From NCBI GenBank assembly GCA_039819065.1, contig JBCBSS010000009.1, positions 1 through 64,000 on the forward strand: a DNA stretch of 64,000 nucleotides, read 5' to 3'. The position numbers and the translations under genes were made by a program. The stretch's first letter is position 1. Every line of letters begins with the position of its first letter. Positions 28,401 through 37,080 of this stretch are shown here, piece by piece. This DNA is from JBCBSS01 sp039819065 (GTDB taxonomy: Bacteria; Bacteroidota; Bacteroidia; Cytophagales; Cyclobacteriaceae). Below the pieces are notes generated by a model that was not told the origin of the DNA, searched no databases, and worked only from the letters and a program-made list of their open reading frames with translations.

Positions 28401-31238
28401 TTGGTTAGCCAAAGGAGTGACACGACTATTACTGGCACGCCCGTACCAGTCACGGCGGTGGAAGAAATAGAAACAGAAGCAGTGCAAGAATTGGAAACAC
28501 TGCCTGCTCCGGCAGAGATAGCCTATATATTGTACACTTCAGGTTCTACGGGCAAACCGAAAGGAGTAGAAATATACGAACGCAGCTTCACCGTTTTTCT
28601 ACAATGGGCTAACCGTTGTTTTTACGGAGAAGACGATATATACCATACCGCATTATTCACACCTATCACCTTCGATCTTACCATGCCAAGTGTCTTTTGC
28701 CCACTCCTGAAGGGCGACCAAGTGCATATATATGATGAAGGCCAGGAGATCATAGACGTATTGGAAAACATCTTCTCGCCGGATAGTGAAGTCAATGCAG
28801 TGAAACTGACGCCTTCCCATATCAATGCCTTAATGTTTCTGCCTATTGAAAGCACGAACGTCAAAACGTTGATTGCCGGTGGAGAGAAGTTCACCAAGAA
28901 GCAGGTAGATCATTTGTTTTCGCTAAATCCGGACATGACCATTTTCAACGAATATGGGCCTACTGAGGCAACAGTTGGAACTACGATTAAAAGAGTGAGT
29001 CCATCCGATGAGTTGATCACTATCGGAAAACCGGCCGACCACGCTCATGTGCTCATTCTCAATGAAGAAAATGAACTACAGCCCATGGGTGTGGCAGGTG
29101 AAATCTTTATTGCCGGTCTGGCGGTAGCTAAGGGCTATTTGGGCAATCCAGCCATGACACAGGCAAAGTTTGTAGAGAATCCCTACGCTGATTCGGAAGC
29201 AACGAGCCGAATGTATAAAACCGGCGATTTAGGCCGCTGGCTGCCGAATGGAGAAATTGAGTATCTCGGCAGGGTAGATGATCAAATCAAAATAAGAGGG
29301 CATCGCATCGAACCCGGTGAGATCGAAGCGGCCATATCAGCAGTAGAAGGCATAAAGGAAGTCACCGTTGTTGCCCGGGAAGACGCCAAAGGCATCACAT
29401 ACTTAACGGCCTATTATATCTCCGATGGGGAAATCGAAGCGTCAGTGTTGAGGGAAAGTGTATCCAATCGATTGCCGGAATACATGGTACCTTCATTCTA
29501 CATGGCGTTGGATGAAATTCCTCTTACAACCAATGGTAAACTCGATAGATCTAAATTACCTGACCCACAACTTGCTTTGCCAAAAGGCGATACACTGAAA
29601 GTTACCAACGATGTTGAAAAAGTACTGCTGGAGATTTGGAATGATGTCTTAGAAACGCCGGTTAACTCGCTCGATGATAACTTCTTCGAGATAGGCGGCC
29701 ACTCCCTCAAAGTGATACAAATGGTATCGAGAATAAGAAGGGCTTTCGATGTGGATGTGCAACTGAAAGATATATTCAAATTCCCTACCATAGCGTCCCA
29801 GGTACAACTCGTGAAAGAAGCCTCCAAGGCAGTCTGGGAACACATTGATGTCTTAGATAAAGCTTATCACTATGCGGTGTCCCATGCGCAAAAACGACTT
29901 TGGATAGAAGATAAATTTGAAGAGAAAAGATCCTCTTTCAATATGCCGGGTCTGTTCAAATTTTCGGGGAACTTGGATATTGAGGCGCTTAAAAAAGCCT
30001 TTGAACTGCTTATCGACAGGCATGAAATCCTCAGGACGACCTTCACTCAGGTAGATGGCCAACCTTACCAGGTCGTTCATAACCAGAAGGACTTCGGTTT
30101 TGAAATGGAATATGTGGACTTGAGCCAAGAGCCTAAAGCCATGGAAATGGCCAAGGCCAAAGCATACGAAGATTTTGAAAAGCCATTCGATCTGCAAACT
30201 GGCTCTATGATGCGTGCCAGGCTTACTAAGCTGTCAGATGATCAATACGCTTTTATGTTTGTCATGCACCACATCATCACTGATGGGTGGTCTAATGAAA
30301 TTATGTTCTCGGAGCTACTGACATTATACAATGGGCTAGTAGCCGGCAAACCAGTTGAAATGGAGCCGTTGAGGATACATTACAAAGACTATGCAGCATG
30401 GCACAATGGAAAACTCAAAGGAGAAAGCGGGCTTAAATTAGCCAATTACTGGAATCACAAATATGCAGAACCTGTTCCCGTGCTTAACCTGCCATTAGAC
30501 TACGATAGAAAGAAGGTAGATGTAGCCAAAGGAGGCCGGGTCTATTTGACCGTTGATAAGGAAACGACCCAAGGCCTTAGAACGCTGGGTAATCAAGATG
30601 GACATACCATTTATTTCACCCTGTTAGCGTCGGTCGCTACCTTGATTTACCGATACACGGCTCAAAAAGACTTTGTGATAGGCACTCCGGTTACCGGTCG
30701 TGAGCATGACGATCTCGCTGATCAGATCGGTTTTTACATCAACACACTGGCACTTAGGTTTAATGTCGACGAAGGAGCCACTTTTCAGGAATTCTTAAGA
30801 CAAGTTTATGGGGATACGCTCGAGGCACTTGAGCATCAGTTATACCCATTGGATATGCTGGTGGAAAGCCTTGATCTCGAAAGGGGCGCCTACAAGAATA
30901 CCCTGATTGACTTTGGTTTCACATGGAATAGGGCAGGTGATACAACGTACCATACCAAATTCGATGTAGAGCCTGTAGAGATAGCATTAAGTACCAGCAA
31001 AGTAGATATGTGGATATATGGTTCGGAAGACGAAGACCATATCTATTTTGAAATGGAATATAACATGGCGCTTTTCAAGGAAGAAACGGCCATAAAACTA
31101 GGTGACAGGCTGATTCAGTTACTCAAGCAGGTAGCGCAGAATGCCCAACTCAAGCTTGACGACATAGAATTGGATGTAACATCCGAGACGCAATCAGCTA
31201 TAGGTGAGTTTGACGAATCATTTGATTTGAATTTATAA
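21741..31238 (+). CDS. NRPS: halfC-A(Gly)+MOX-T-E-C-A(Asn-like)-T-C
   Basis: A 3165-residue synthetase. Residues 1-235 match only the C-terminal lobe of a condensation domain and lack HHxxxDG. The first A domain starts near 251; after A4 (FDISILEL, D446) it is interrupted by a ~350-residue flavin luciferase-like monooxygenase (~485-833) and resumes before A5 (NVYGPTETT). Its code D-I-L-Q-V-G-V-I-W is very close to the Gly code DILQLGLIW. T1 is Ser1145 in LGGDSIKAV. The E domain (~1189-1640) has HHLVIDGISWR (first His 1323), EGHGR and FNYLGQFD. A DCL-type C (~1655-2095, SPIQEGTLFH, HHHIILDG) follows. The second A domain (~2119-2600) reads D-L-P-K-I-G-E-V-G, near the Asn code DLTKLGEVG with Pro at 239. 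T2 is Ser2655, and a final complete C (~2709-3150, HHIITDG) ends in the tail GEFDESFDLNL. An oxidised glycine followed by an epimerase is unusual. SyrP-like and racemase genes follow directly. Confidence 0.95.
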   Translation: MNADFANQIAKDYYYNKLKKAEPEGFPTNGTTVGNGATIKSVTDLPQGVAERLLSRSKENQHNQYLLLLSALSTLLYRYGIKKPVIVSNTETVAEQPTFFSPELNGERLVKELVSDIKTQYQEIENAGHCDIQSVLELLQANVGISAEEPFQVAFSYNAIRPLSQYARDKSAIHFEIESQNKGYQLVISHDEKLYTQTYIDLLAQYYVNVLDNLLSNTSAPLKSISVHSKDSQQRFLEQVNDTEVEVQQGTVLELLQAQCVRTPEKPAIHCGNKSYSFRELSETSDAIASHLISEYAISKGDLVAVMIGRSEWTVMYILAILKSGAAYLPIDPEYPEERINFMLEDSGCKAVILDNEGDAVQKDSDYKMISLSTLIDSLPNGNTLPKLSIEAADLAYMIYTSGSTGKPKGVKITHGNLMNFSRGMTESLDFTSDDHLLAVTSVSFDISILELVWTICNGIETTIKQDILQVQDFDHFVTNRTNPQIDFSFFYFSSQNDQEETDKYKLFLDTAKFADDHQFKAVWTPERHFHEFGGIYPNPAITGAALATSTKHVEIRSGSVVLPIHDVVRVAEEWSVVDNLSGGRVGLSIASGWHADDFIFFPDRYENRVELMYDNILQLKKLWQGESIKRGNGLGKEVDIKIFPRPIQKELPIWVTAAGSPATFESAGKIGANILTHLLGQEVEDLAEKIIIYKKALTENGYDPEKGQVVIMLHTYLGQDLDTVENEVSGPFKGYLRSSIGLLGKLAKSVDIDLKKEVSDEIMEELVDLAFQRYWQTAALLGTKESCAKLIRKVAAIGVTEVACLVDFGLSYDKVMQGLPLLNELMQTFKEAKSNNRTPITALQTTPSLLRLISEDVQSQYFLKETKKIVIGGEKLPQHVLDSVREKTNASLYNVYGPTETTIWSTCAALKSSEQLNVGRPIANTQIYVVDEDRQLVPVGAKGEVLIGGHGVAPGYHLRDELTADRFIQNPVLDSNDTVYRTGDIGSWNEDGTLNILGRSDSQIKLNGRRIELGEIESALASHEQVKETAVVLSEQKGSAQLMAFMVLHDKVGVSNLRAHMLDKLPDYMVPAQFFDLERMPLTPNGKTDRKALLALNALPLNGTTEHVKAQNEIQETLISVWQDILDNDNIGIKDNFFLLGGDSIKAVQIAARMHKGGYKLQVRDIFLYPDIEQLWSYVVQLDQKIDQGQVEGEVALAPIQAEFFADNEEDLHHHNQSVLIYAENGFDEQILQSVFQKIQSHHDALRMTFDLSKGQIKQTNHASDYPVSLEIFDLSSSDNAVKEMNLKMKEIQSGIDLNKGPLMRLGLFRMSDGDRLLIAIHHLVIDGISWRILLEDIDSLYQQYKAGKEAALPLKTTSFQSWSRELQSHAYSVAFLKEKAYWKGLLDQDFRKINKDFDYEEARVGEMENISLTLNQDFTNQLLTKANEAYNTEINDLLIASLIMSLRQFYDSERIAIALEGHGRQELFEHLNISRTVGWFTTIHPVVLNTEHIDDLSFYISEAKEALRQAPNQGIGYGMLRHLSDSEHTADIDFDKEPDVLFNYLGQFDTFKENGQYRIADEPTQFEISDNRILKQCLDVSGMINEGQLTLSISYSPNQFKVSTIQQLGASYKNNLQTLITHCIDQQRTQLTPHDLTLKTLAINQIRDIEEQFGHQVKDIYTLSPIQEGTLFHVLYEETKAYHHLLSYRMHGRLEMDKVRETITELKLRYDVMRTAFIHENVDKPLQVVLQDREIEVTYEDLRNSSEEEANRYIEDFKNKDIERGFDLQNDTLFRLAILHVSDKEFELIQSHHHIILDGWSANLLNREFHAIYESLLKQDSLPERPQVIQYNKYIEWLLQQEAEASRNYWGQYLQGYEKQATIPASKPSDQYTLGIDALTLRKDKTSRLTGLAAANNVTLNTLVNAIWGVLLSRYNDTRDVVFGTIVAGRPVEVNGVEEILGHFINTVPVRVKYDPQEGLDKLLGRLHDDAIEGRKYHYSSLADIQTLTALKQDLIDHIVIFENFPVDRQITDASLIDSDHKLAVTDVDEYLQTNYAFNLMVIPGEELTFKFSFDSNQYTREFIDQIKKHLLNVIDQLTVPETDALGNVQLMSPEEQRQLVAAFNPPIKAIKPTHQSYIRIFEAYAENHPTDIAIKYGKQTLTCEELNHRSTQVATAIIQNHGLIRGSVVAVAMPRSEVLVVALLAIAKSGCTFLPIDIKQPAERTQTILADSDAKLILVSQRSDTTITGTPVPVTAVEEIETEAVQELETLPAPAEIAYILYTSGSTGKPKGVEIYERSFTVFLQWANRCFYGEDDIYHTALFTPITFDLTMPSVFCPLLKGDQVHIYDEGQEIIDVLENIFSPDSEVNAVKLTPSHINALMFLPIESTNVKTLIAGGEKFTKKQVDHLFSLNPDMTIFNEYGPTEATVGTTIKRVSPSDELITIGKPADHAHVLILNEENELQPMGVAGEIFIAGLAVAKGYLGNPAMTQAKFVENPYADSEATSRMYKTGDLGRWLPNGEIEYLGRVDDQIKIRGHRIEPGEIEAAISAVEGIKEVTVVAREDAKGITYLTAYYISDGEIEASVLRESVSNRLPEYMVPSFYMALDEIPLTTNGKLDRSKLPDPQLALPKGDTLKVTNDVEKVLLEIWNDVLETPVNSLDDNFFEIGGHSLKVIQMVSRIRRAFDVDVQLKDIFKFPTIASQVQLVKEASKAVWEHIDVLDKAYHYAVSHAQKRLWIEDKFEEKRSSFNMPGLFKFSGNLDIEALKKAFELLIDRHEILRTTFTQVDGQPYQVVHNQKDFGFEMEYVDLSQEPKAMEMAKAKAYEDFEKPFDLQTGSMMRARLTKLSDDQYAFMFVMHHIITDGWSNEIMFSELLTLYNGLVAGKPVEMEPLRIHYKDYAAWHNGKLKGESGLKLANYWNHKYAEPVPVLNLPLDYDRKKVDVAKGGRVYLTVDKETTQGLRTLGNQDGHTIYFTLLASVATLIYRYTAQKDFVIGTPVTGREHDDLADQIGFYINTLALRFNVDEGATFQEFLRQVYGDTLEALEHQLYPLDMLVESLDLERGAYKNTLIDFGFTWNRAGDTTYHTKFDVEPVEIALSTSKVDMWIYGSEDEDHIYFEMEYNMALFKEETAIKLGDRLIQLLKQVAQNAQLKLDDIELDVTSETQSAIGEFDESFDLNL
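23193..24240 (+). other. Luciferase-like flavin monooxygenase inserted in A domain
   Basis: Roughly 350 residues interrupt the Gly-coding A domain between A4 and A5. The insert opens with IDFSFFYFSSQ, contains AVWTPERHFHEFGGIYPNP, a VLPIHDVVRVAEEWSVVDN stretch and GGRVGLSIASGWHADDF. These are hallmarks of the MupA/Atu3671-type luciferase-like monooxygenases found inside natural-product synthetases. Glycine modules of myxothiazol and melithiazol synthetases (MtaG, MelG) carry a comparable Mox domain that oxidises the glycine alpha carbon; that precedent and the Gly code suggest the same first step here. Confidence 0.9.
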
Positions 31239-31267
31239 TCCCGGTGCTTACCGGTAAACATATCATT

Positions 31268-32239
31268 ATGGAAACAGAAACTTCAGGTATCAAAACCGAG
31301 ATTTCGACAGAGACTTTCCCGCAACGCATCGATTTCAAATCAGGAATCAGTATAGCGGATTTCATCAGTTGGTATAAGACCAACCAAGCTAGATTAGAAG
31401 AAGATCTACATACTTCAGGTGCGATCCTCGTCAGGGGTATAGCCATAGAGGATATCCAGGGCTTCGAGCAGGTGACGCAATCTATGTCTCCCAAGTTCCT
31501 GGATTACGTTGACGGTAATTCTCCCAGAACCAAGCTTTCCGGGAGTGTTTATACCTCCACCGAATACGACCCAAGCCATTATATCACTTTGCACAATGAG
31601 CTTTCCTATTCTAACAAATGGCCAGGTAAGCTCTATTTCAGCTGTATTATACCTGCCGCAACCGGAGGGGAGACGCCCATTGCAGATGGTAGGAAGATCA
31701 TAGCGCAAATGGATAGTGGGCTTTTAGCCGATATCGAATCCAGGAAAGTAAGGTACATCAGAAACCTACATGGCGGACAAGGCTTTGGCCCATCATGGCA
31801 GGATACTTTTGAAACTGAGAACAGGGAAGCAGTAGAGCAGATATGCCAGGAGCGAGAGATCGAATTTCATTGGAAAGAAGATGGAGGTATTCGTGTAGAG
31901 CATATCAGGGATGGCATCATCACTCACCCTAAGACTGGCGAAAAAGTGTGGTTCAATCAGATCGATCAGTTTCATGCATCACACCTTGAGGAAGAAATCT
32001 ATGAGACATTGATGCTCATGTATGATGGAGATGAAGAAGCCATGCCGATGAATGTCACTTTTGGTGATGGTACGCCCATTACTAAGGAGCAGGTGACCTC
32101 AATTAAAGAAGCCATTGATAAAGTCACTGTGCCGGTAAAGTGGCAAAAAGGTGATCTATTGATCATAGATAATGTCATGGCCTGTCATGGACGTTGGCCT
32201 TATACAGGAGAGAGAAAAGTGGTTGTAAGTATGTCATAA
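31268..32239 (+). CDS. SyrP/TauD-family Fe(II)/2-oxoglutarate oxygenase
   Basis: A 323-residue TauD/SyrP-type dioxygenase. The iron-binding triad can be seen as H109-x-E111 in LHNELSYS and distal H307 in MACHGRWPYTGER, with the 2-oxoglutarate-binding arginine a few residues after it. GGETPIADGR is typical of the SyrP branch. SyrP hydroxylates the beta carbon of an aspartyl residue bound to a carrier protein, so beta-hydroxylation of the Asn/Asp-like residue loaded by the preceding protein is the natural inference. The gene sits 29 bases after that NRPS and 28 before a racemase-family gene. A GTG eight codons upstream (31244) is open, but METETSG at the ATG is the more usual start and leaves normal spacing. 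Another target residue in the assembly line cannot be excluded. Confidence 0.88.
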   Translation: METETSGIKTEISTETFPQRIDFKSGISIADFISWYKTNQARLEEDLHTSGAILVRGIAIEDIQGFEQVTQSMSPKFLDYVDGNSPRTKLSGSVYTSTEYDPSHYITLHNELSYSNKWPGKLYFSCIIPAATGGETPIADGRKIIAQMDSGLLADIESRKVRYIRNLHGGQGFGPSWQDTFETENREAVEQICQEREIEFHWKEDGGIRVEHIRDGIITHPKTGEKVWFNQIDQFHASHLEEEIYETLMLMYDGDEEAMPMNVTFGDGTPITKEQVTSIKEAIDKVTVPVKWQKGDLLIIDNVMACHGRWPYTGERKVVVSMS

Positions 32240-32267
32240 CTGTCAATTCAACGCAAAACCAATCATT

Positions 32268-33038
32268 ATGAAAGGGACGGATCAAAAAAGACGAAGTACG
32301 AAAAAAGTAGGTATAGTCGGTGGCATGGGAGCCAGGGCTGGATCGGACTTTTTCTCCAAATTAGTGGAGTATGCCCCAGCATTGACCGACCAGGAGTTTC
32401 CGGAAGTATTCATTCATAGTAATTCCAGGATTCCAGACCGGACAAAGGCCATAGTCTATGGAGAAGCGTCTTCCCTTCCCGAAATATTAAGATCGGTCAA
32501 AATACTGGATCAGAATGAAGTTGACCTGGTCGCTATGGCCTGCATTACTTCCTATCATTATTATCCTGAAGTAATCAAACATACCAAAGCGAATGTGTTG
32601 CACCCGGTAGAGCTCACGGCTCGTTTTATCAGGAAAAATTATCCCGACAGAACGAAGGTAGGTTTACTAGCCACTACAGGAACCATTAAATCAGGACTCT
32701 TTCATCAGATATACGATGAATATGGGCTGGAGCCGGTATTACTGGACGAAGAGGATCAGGAGAACTTCTTCATGACTTCAGTCTATATGGACAATGGGTT
32801 AAAGTCATCGGTGATTTCACAGGAGGCCAGAGACCTATTCATGTTTACTATCCCTCGATTAAAAGCCAAGGGTGCTGAAGTGATGGTGGGAGGATGCTCT
32901 GAAGTACAACTGGTGATCAAACAGTCCATGCTCGATATACCCTATGTGGATGCAATTGATTTGATGGTCAAAGAGATTGTCGATAAGTGCTACCACCTTA
33001 GCGATGGCCAGGTGATACACGAACCATTGAAAGTTTAA
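32268..33038 (+). CDS. Aspartate/glutamate racemase family protein
   Basis: A 256-residue cytosolic enzyme of the Asp/Glu racemase superfamily. It has the N-terminal VGIVGGMG loop and both catalytic cysteines: Cys92 in AMACITSYH and Cys210 in VGGCSEVQL. With two cysteines a PLP-independent, two-base amino acid racemase is expected; the GGMG start and GCSEV box resemble aspartate racemases more than MurI. In context, between a SyrP-like oxygenase and an NRPS and near AsnB and glutamate mutase, it probably provides a D-Asp-type or D-methyl-Asp-type building block. Asx-coding modules in the window lack E domains, so free D-amino acid supply would make sense. The substrate is inferred, not seen. 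Spacing to both neighbours is under 30 bases. Confidence 0.85.
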   Translation: MKGTDQKRRSTKKVGIVGGMGARAGSDFFSKLVEYAPALTDQEFPEVFIHSNSRIPDRTKAIVYGEASSLPEILRSVKILDQNEVDLVAMACITSYHYYPEVIKHTKANVLHPVELTARFIRKNYPDRTKVGLLATTGTIKSGLFHQIYDEYGLEPVLLDEEDQENFFMTSVYMDNGLKSSVISQEARDLFMFTIPRLKAKGAEVMVGGCSEVQLVIKQSMLDIPYVDAIDLMVKEIVDKCYHLSDGQVIHEPLKV

Positions 33039-33062
33039 AGTGATCAAAGAAAAGATAAGAAA

Positions 33063-36000
33063 GTGCCAGATTTAAAACTCATACATAAGCAGTTCGAAGC
33101 CATTACAGAGCGGTTTCCTGACCATTGTGCCATTGAAGTAGCAGAAGATCAGATAACCTATCAAGCACTGAACGGTCAAGCCAATGCACTGTCGCATGTG
33201 CTTACTTCAATTGGTGTGGGCAAGGATACCATCGTTGCTGCTGTGCTTGAGCCCGGCGTTGCACTGGTCAAAACTATGCTGGCCTCATTTAAATCAGGAG
33301 CCATCTACATGCCTGTGGATATCCACTTTGCCCAGGCCAGGTTAGAACAGATATTCGAAGACACCTTTCATGGCATTTTGGTTACCACACCAGAGTTCGA
33401 ATCCAAAGTGTTGTCTTTACTAGATACGTTGAATATTCAATTATCATATCTCATAATATTGGATGAAGTTGGCCTAACGGTCAAGAAGGGAGGGGCAGAA
33501 GTTGTTAATGACCTTGTGCCGTTCAGTGAAAACCCAGAAGTCAATGTAGCCCTTGATGATAGCAACTACATCTTTTATACCTCAGGTTCTACCGGGAAAG
33601 GCAAACCAATCCTCGGCCAACATAAAAGCCTGAGTCATTTCATCCAGTGGGAAATAGAAGAGTTTGGTATCGACTCAACTGTTCGTGTCAGTCAACTCAT
33701 TCAACACACCTTTGACGCCTCCTTTAGGGATATACTTGTGCCACTATGCGCCGGAGGTACGATTTGCTTTCCTACGAAGGAAGTAAAAGCCAATACCATT
33801 CAATTGGTTGATTGGCTTAGAGACAATCGGATCAACCTCATGCACACCGTTCCATCTATTTTCCGGATGATAACCAGGGATATGGAAACCGGTGCTTTGG
33901 ATAATCTTAAAAAGATATTGCTGGCTGGTGAACCCTTGTATGTTCGAGATGTACAGGAGTGGCAGAAAAAAGCATCGAAGGAAATAGAACTCATCAACCT
34001 GTACGGTCTGACCGAAACGACTTTACTCAAGACTTTCCATAGAATAAACCAGTTGCCAGATGAGCCTGCAGAGATGGTTCATATTGGTCACGCCATGCCG
34101 GGTACGGAAATCATTATCGCTGATAATGGTAAACGTTGTAAAGCTGGGGAGACAGGGGAGATTTACATTAAGACCGAGTACTTGTCCAAAGGATATTACA
34201 ATAATCAAGCACTCAATGATCAGGTATTTGTAGCCAGCCCAATCGCTGAAGACAAAGAGAATATTGTGTTTAGAACCGGTGATCTTGGAGCCTATTTGCC
34301 TGATGGAAACATCGCCATAAAAGGCCGTAGGGATGATCAGGTCAAAGTAAATGGTATCCGGGTTGAACCAGGCGAGATCAAACAAGCTTTGCTGCAAGAA
34401 GAAAGCATCACCGCTGCAATAATTAAACCCTGGAAGAGTGAAGAGTCGCAAATAGAATTAGCAGCCTATTTTACAGCCAAAGAACAGGTCAATATTGAAG
34501 CGCTTAGGGAGAGCCTGTCAGTGAGGATCAACCGAAGTATTGTACCCACTTATTTGATTCAACTGGATCAATTTCCGCTTAACGCGAATGGTAAAGTAGA
34601 CAAACAGGCACTTCCGCATCCTTCGGAGTTTGTTAAAACGTCCATCAACGAGCCGGGCGATGCAGTAGAGAAAACGGCTACGGAAAGTGGTATCGAAAAT
34701 ATTTGGCAGCAGGTGTTAAAAACAGACCAGTCACTGTGCACTGATGTTTCATTCTTCGAACTCGGAGGCAATTCGCTAAAGGCCATTCAGATGATTTCCA
34801 GGCTGTTCAAGCAATTTAAAGTATTACTGAATGTAGCGGATATATACGCACACCCGAGCATTTCGGCCATAGCCAGTTTGATAGAAAGCAAGCATGCTGA
34901 GGAAAGCTCGGTGGCCCAGATTGCCAAAGTCAAAGAACAGGATTCATATGAACTGTCCCATGCCCAAAAGAGAATATGGCTGCTCAATCAGGCTGGCAAT
35001 AGCGCCAATATTTCCAATATGCCAGAAGCTTTCATCATCAAAGGTCAGTTGGATCGTCAAGCCTTGGAAACAGCTTTTCGAGGTTTAATAGAGCGGCATG
35101 AAAGCCTACGTACGGTTTTTCAAGAAGTAGATGGTGCGCCCAGGCAAATTGTCAAACTACCAACTGAAGTTGACTTCCGATTGGATAGTGTGGATTTGAG
35201 TCATGAGCCTCAACCTTTGGATGAAGCCAAAAGAAAAGCCCAGATCGCCGCCGAGCAACCTTTCACCTTGGAGTCTGGCCCGTTGATCAGATGTCATATC
35301 TATAGCATTTCTGAAGGGCAATATCTGGCATTGCTGAACACGCATCACACCATTGCAGACGCTTGGTCTATCGAAGTGCTTTTCAAAGAGCTTTTCGAAA
35401 GATATAGCGCCCAGCTCATTGGAAAACCATACAAAGCCAAGCCGCTCAAAATCCAGTACAAGGATTATACAGCCTGGCACAATGATCAGCTCAAGGGAGA
35501 AAAACGTCAAAAGCTTCGCGACTTTTGGATCAGCGAACTGAAAGACCTCGGAGCTGCCACCAGCTTCCCCATATTACAGCAAGAAGTATCAGGCGATAAA
35601 GCTTCGAATGAAGGGGCCACAGGTTTTGTCATAGAAGAATCATTGGCTGGCCAATTGAAGAAGATAGCCAAGCACAATGACGCAAGCCTCTTTATGGTGA
35701 TGCACTCACTCCTGGCACTGCTCGTCAACAAATACAGCGGCGATGCCGACCTTCTGATTGGTGTCCCGGTAACTGGACGAGATAGAATCGAATTGGAAGA
35801 TCAGATCGGTTACTATGTCAATATGTTGCCGGTTCGGATTGGAATAGAAGCTGGAGACACCTTTAAGGCTTTACTTAAGAGAACCAAAAAACAGTTTCTG
35901 AAGGCTTATGAGCACCAGGCTTATCCAATAGACCTGATCATCGGTGACCTCCAAACTGATGAGGCTTCCGATACGCAGTTATTCCAAATCATGTCGCAAT

Positions 36001-36317
36001 TGCAGAATAAAGTGCAGCAAGGTGACGCGGAACACGGCCTGGAAATTGAAGGTGCTGATATAGGCTACATGGGAAATATGGGGCATCAGATCAGTTTCAA
36101 GTTTGAAGAAGTGGAGAATGAAATAAAGGTGATTGTTGCATTCAACAACGATCAACTCAGTGAGGACGGGATAGAACAGATCATTGACAACTACCTACAC
36201 CTGGCACAAGCAGTTACTGCACAGCCAGAAGTAGCCGTTGACGCTTTGACCCTGACTAGTTCTCAGGACGAGCAAGACGAACAAGATGAATTCATGAAAT
36301 CCATGCTCGAAATGTAA
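33063..36317 (+). CDS. NRPS: A-T-C with atypical A3 motif
   Basis: A 1084-residue stand-alone unit that begins directly with the A domain (1-~525). Its A3 reads TSGSTGKGKPILG in place of TSGSTGKPKGV. A8 reads GRRDDQVKVNGIRVEPGEI, and the A10 lysine is present in NANGKVDKQALP. The code D-A-R-H-L-A-L-L-L (D218 first) matches no substrate I know; the Arg at 239 is odd. The carrier serine is Ser571 in LGGNSLKAI. The C domain (~628-1065) has SHAQKRIW but HHTIADAW, with Ala replacing the usual Gly of HHxxxDG. The tail is rich in DEQ repeats and ends EFMKSMLEM, nearly the same as the next NRPS protein's tail. It is a clear paralogue of the protein at 45506. The start is GTG at 33063, supported by the following LKLIHKQFEAI that opens A domains. 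Confidence 0.94.
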   Translation: MPDLKLIHKQFEAITERFPDHCAIEVAEDQITYQALNGQANALSHVLTSIGVGKDTIVAAVLEPGVALVKTMLASFKSGAIYMPVDIHFAQARLEQIFEDTFHGILVTTPEFESKVLSLLDTLNIQLSYLIILDEVGLTVKKGGAEVVNDLVPFSENPEVNVALDDSNYIFYTSGSTGKGKPILGQHKSLSHFIQWEIEEFGIDSTVRVSQLIQHTFDASFRDILVPLCAGGTICFPTKEVKANTIQLVDWLRDNRINLMHTVPSIFRMITRDMETGALDNLKKILLAGEPLYVRDVQEWQKKASKEIELINLYGLTETTLLKTFHRINQLPDEPAEMVHIGHAMPGTEIIIADNGKRCKAGETGEIYIKTEYLSKGYYNNQALNDQVFVASPIAEDKENIVFRTGDLGAYLPDGNIAIKGRRDDQVKVNGIRVEPGEIKQALLQEESITAAIIKPWKSEESQIELAAYFTAKEQVNIEALRESLSVRINRSIVPTYLIQLDQFPLNANGKVDKQALPHPSEFVKTSINEPGDAVEKTATESGIENIWQQVLKTDQSLCTDVSFFELGGNSLKAIQMISRLFKQFKVLLNVADIYAHPSISAIASLIESKHAEESSVAQIAKVKEQDSYELSHAQKRIWLLNQAGNSANISNMPEAFIIKGQLDRQALETAFRGLIERHESLRTVFQEVDGAPRQIVKLPTEVDFRLDSVDLSHEPQPLDEAKRKAQIAAEQPFTLESGPLIRCHIYSISEGQYLALLNTHHTIADAWSIEVLFKELFERYSAQLIGKPYKAKPLKIQYKDYTAWHNDQLKGEKRQKLRDFWISELKDLGAATSFPILQQEVSGDKASNEGATGFVIEESLAGQLKKIAKHNDASLFMVMHSLLALLVNKYSGDADLLIGVPVTGRDRIELEDQIGYYVNMLPVRIGIEAGDTFKALLKRTKKQFLKAYEHQAYPIDLIIGDLQTDEASDTQLFQIMSQLQNKVQQGDAEHGLEIEGADIGYMGNMGHQISFKFEEVENEIKVIVAFNNDQLSEDGIEQIIDNYLHLAQAVTAQPEVAVDALTLTSSQDEQDEQDEFMKSMLEM

Positions 36318-36374
36318 TTGAGCAGGTAATACGAAAATATTAAGCTAAGAAGAATCTAAAAAGAAAGAAGTCGC

Positions 36375-37080
36375 ATGGCACAACTAGATCGCGCTATATA
36401 CACAGGGAGTAAATTCAAGCCGCATGAAGCATTTTGGAGAGGCCTTGCCGAAGAGTACCCTTCTGGCTTTGAGTTCAGACAAAAGAGAAAAGGGAACCTT
36501 TTAGACAATAGTACATTCAGGGTACACACGTTTATGCTTGCTCCTGAACTAGCCGATAATATCCATTCAATTACAGGCCGAAAAGAAAACAGTACACTGG
36601 TTTGTATGCTGTCTGCGTTCAGTTTGTTGCTCACTAAGTATGCCCAGGAAGACAAGGTGATCATAGATTCACCGCTTCATAAAAGTCTTAAAATTGAAAA
36701 CGCCGTTACGTCAAAAGTACCGCTCGCGGTAGAAGTGAAAAGCGATAGCACCTTCAAAGCTCACCTTAGTAAGGTTCAAGATCTGGTGAAACATGCTTAT
36801 ACCTACCAGAATTACCCTTTGGACTTAATAGGTATGCCTAGTGCATTAGCAACCAATGTCCTGCTGTCCTATCACCACACACATCACGAAATTTCTGATA
36901 GTGCCAACTACGATCTTATTGCTGATATTGAGCGTGAAGGAGAGACTTTTCAAATTGAATTGAGATACAAGGAGAACTTATTTCAAGATCACTTCATCCA
37001 GCACATTGAAAAACACTTCTCCAATATCATCGCCTCTTTGGGCGATCTGGAAGTGCCGGTGAGCGATATTGATATACTGA
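36375..37080 (+). other. N-terminal half-condensation domain (YTGS class)
   Basis: Residues 1-~225 correspond to the C-terminal lobe of a C domain only: an FWRGL start, a core helix (LVCMLSAFSLLLTKYAQ), and the NYPLDLI and LRYKENLFQDHFI regions that precede A domains. The HHxxxDG lobe is missing. The first residues (DRAIYTGSKF) resemble those of the protein starting at 55006 (DQALYTGSDY), suggesting a shared docking element. Confidence 0.8.

Noticed and set aside
31244..31267. GTG at 31244 as the start of the oxygenase
   Set aside because: It is possible, but lies six bases from the previous stop, and the ATG at 31268 gives a normal N-terminus and spacing.
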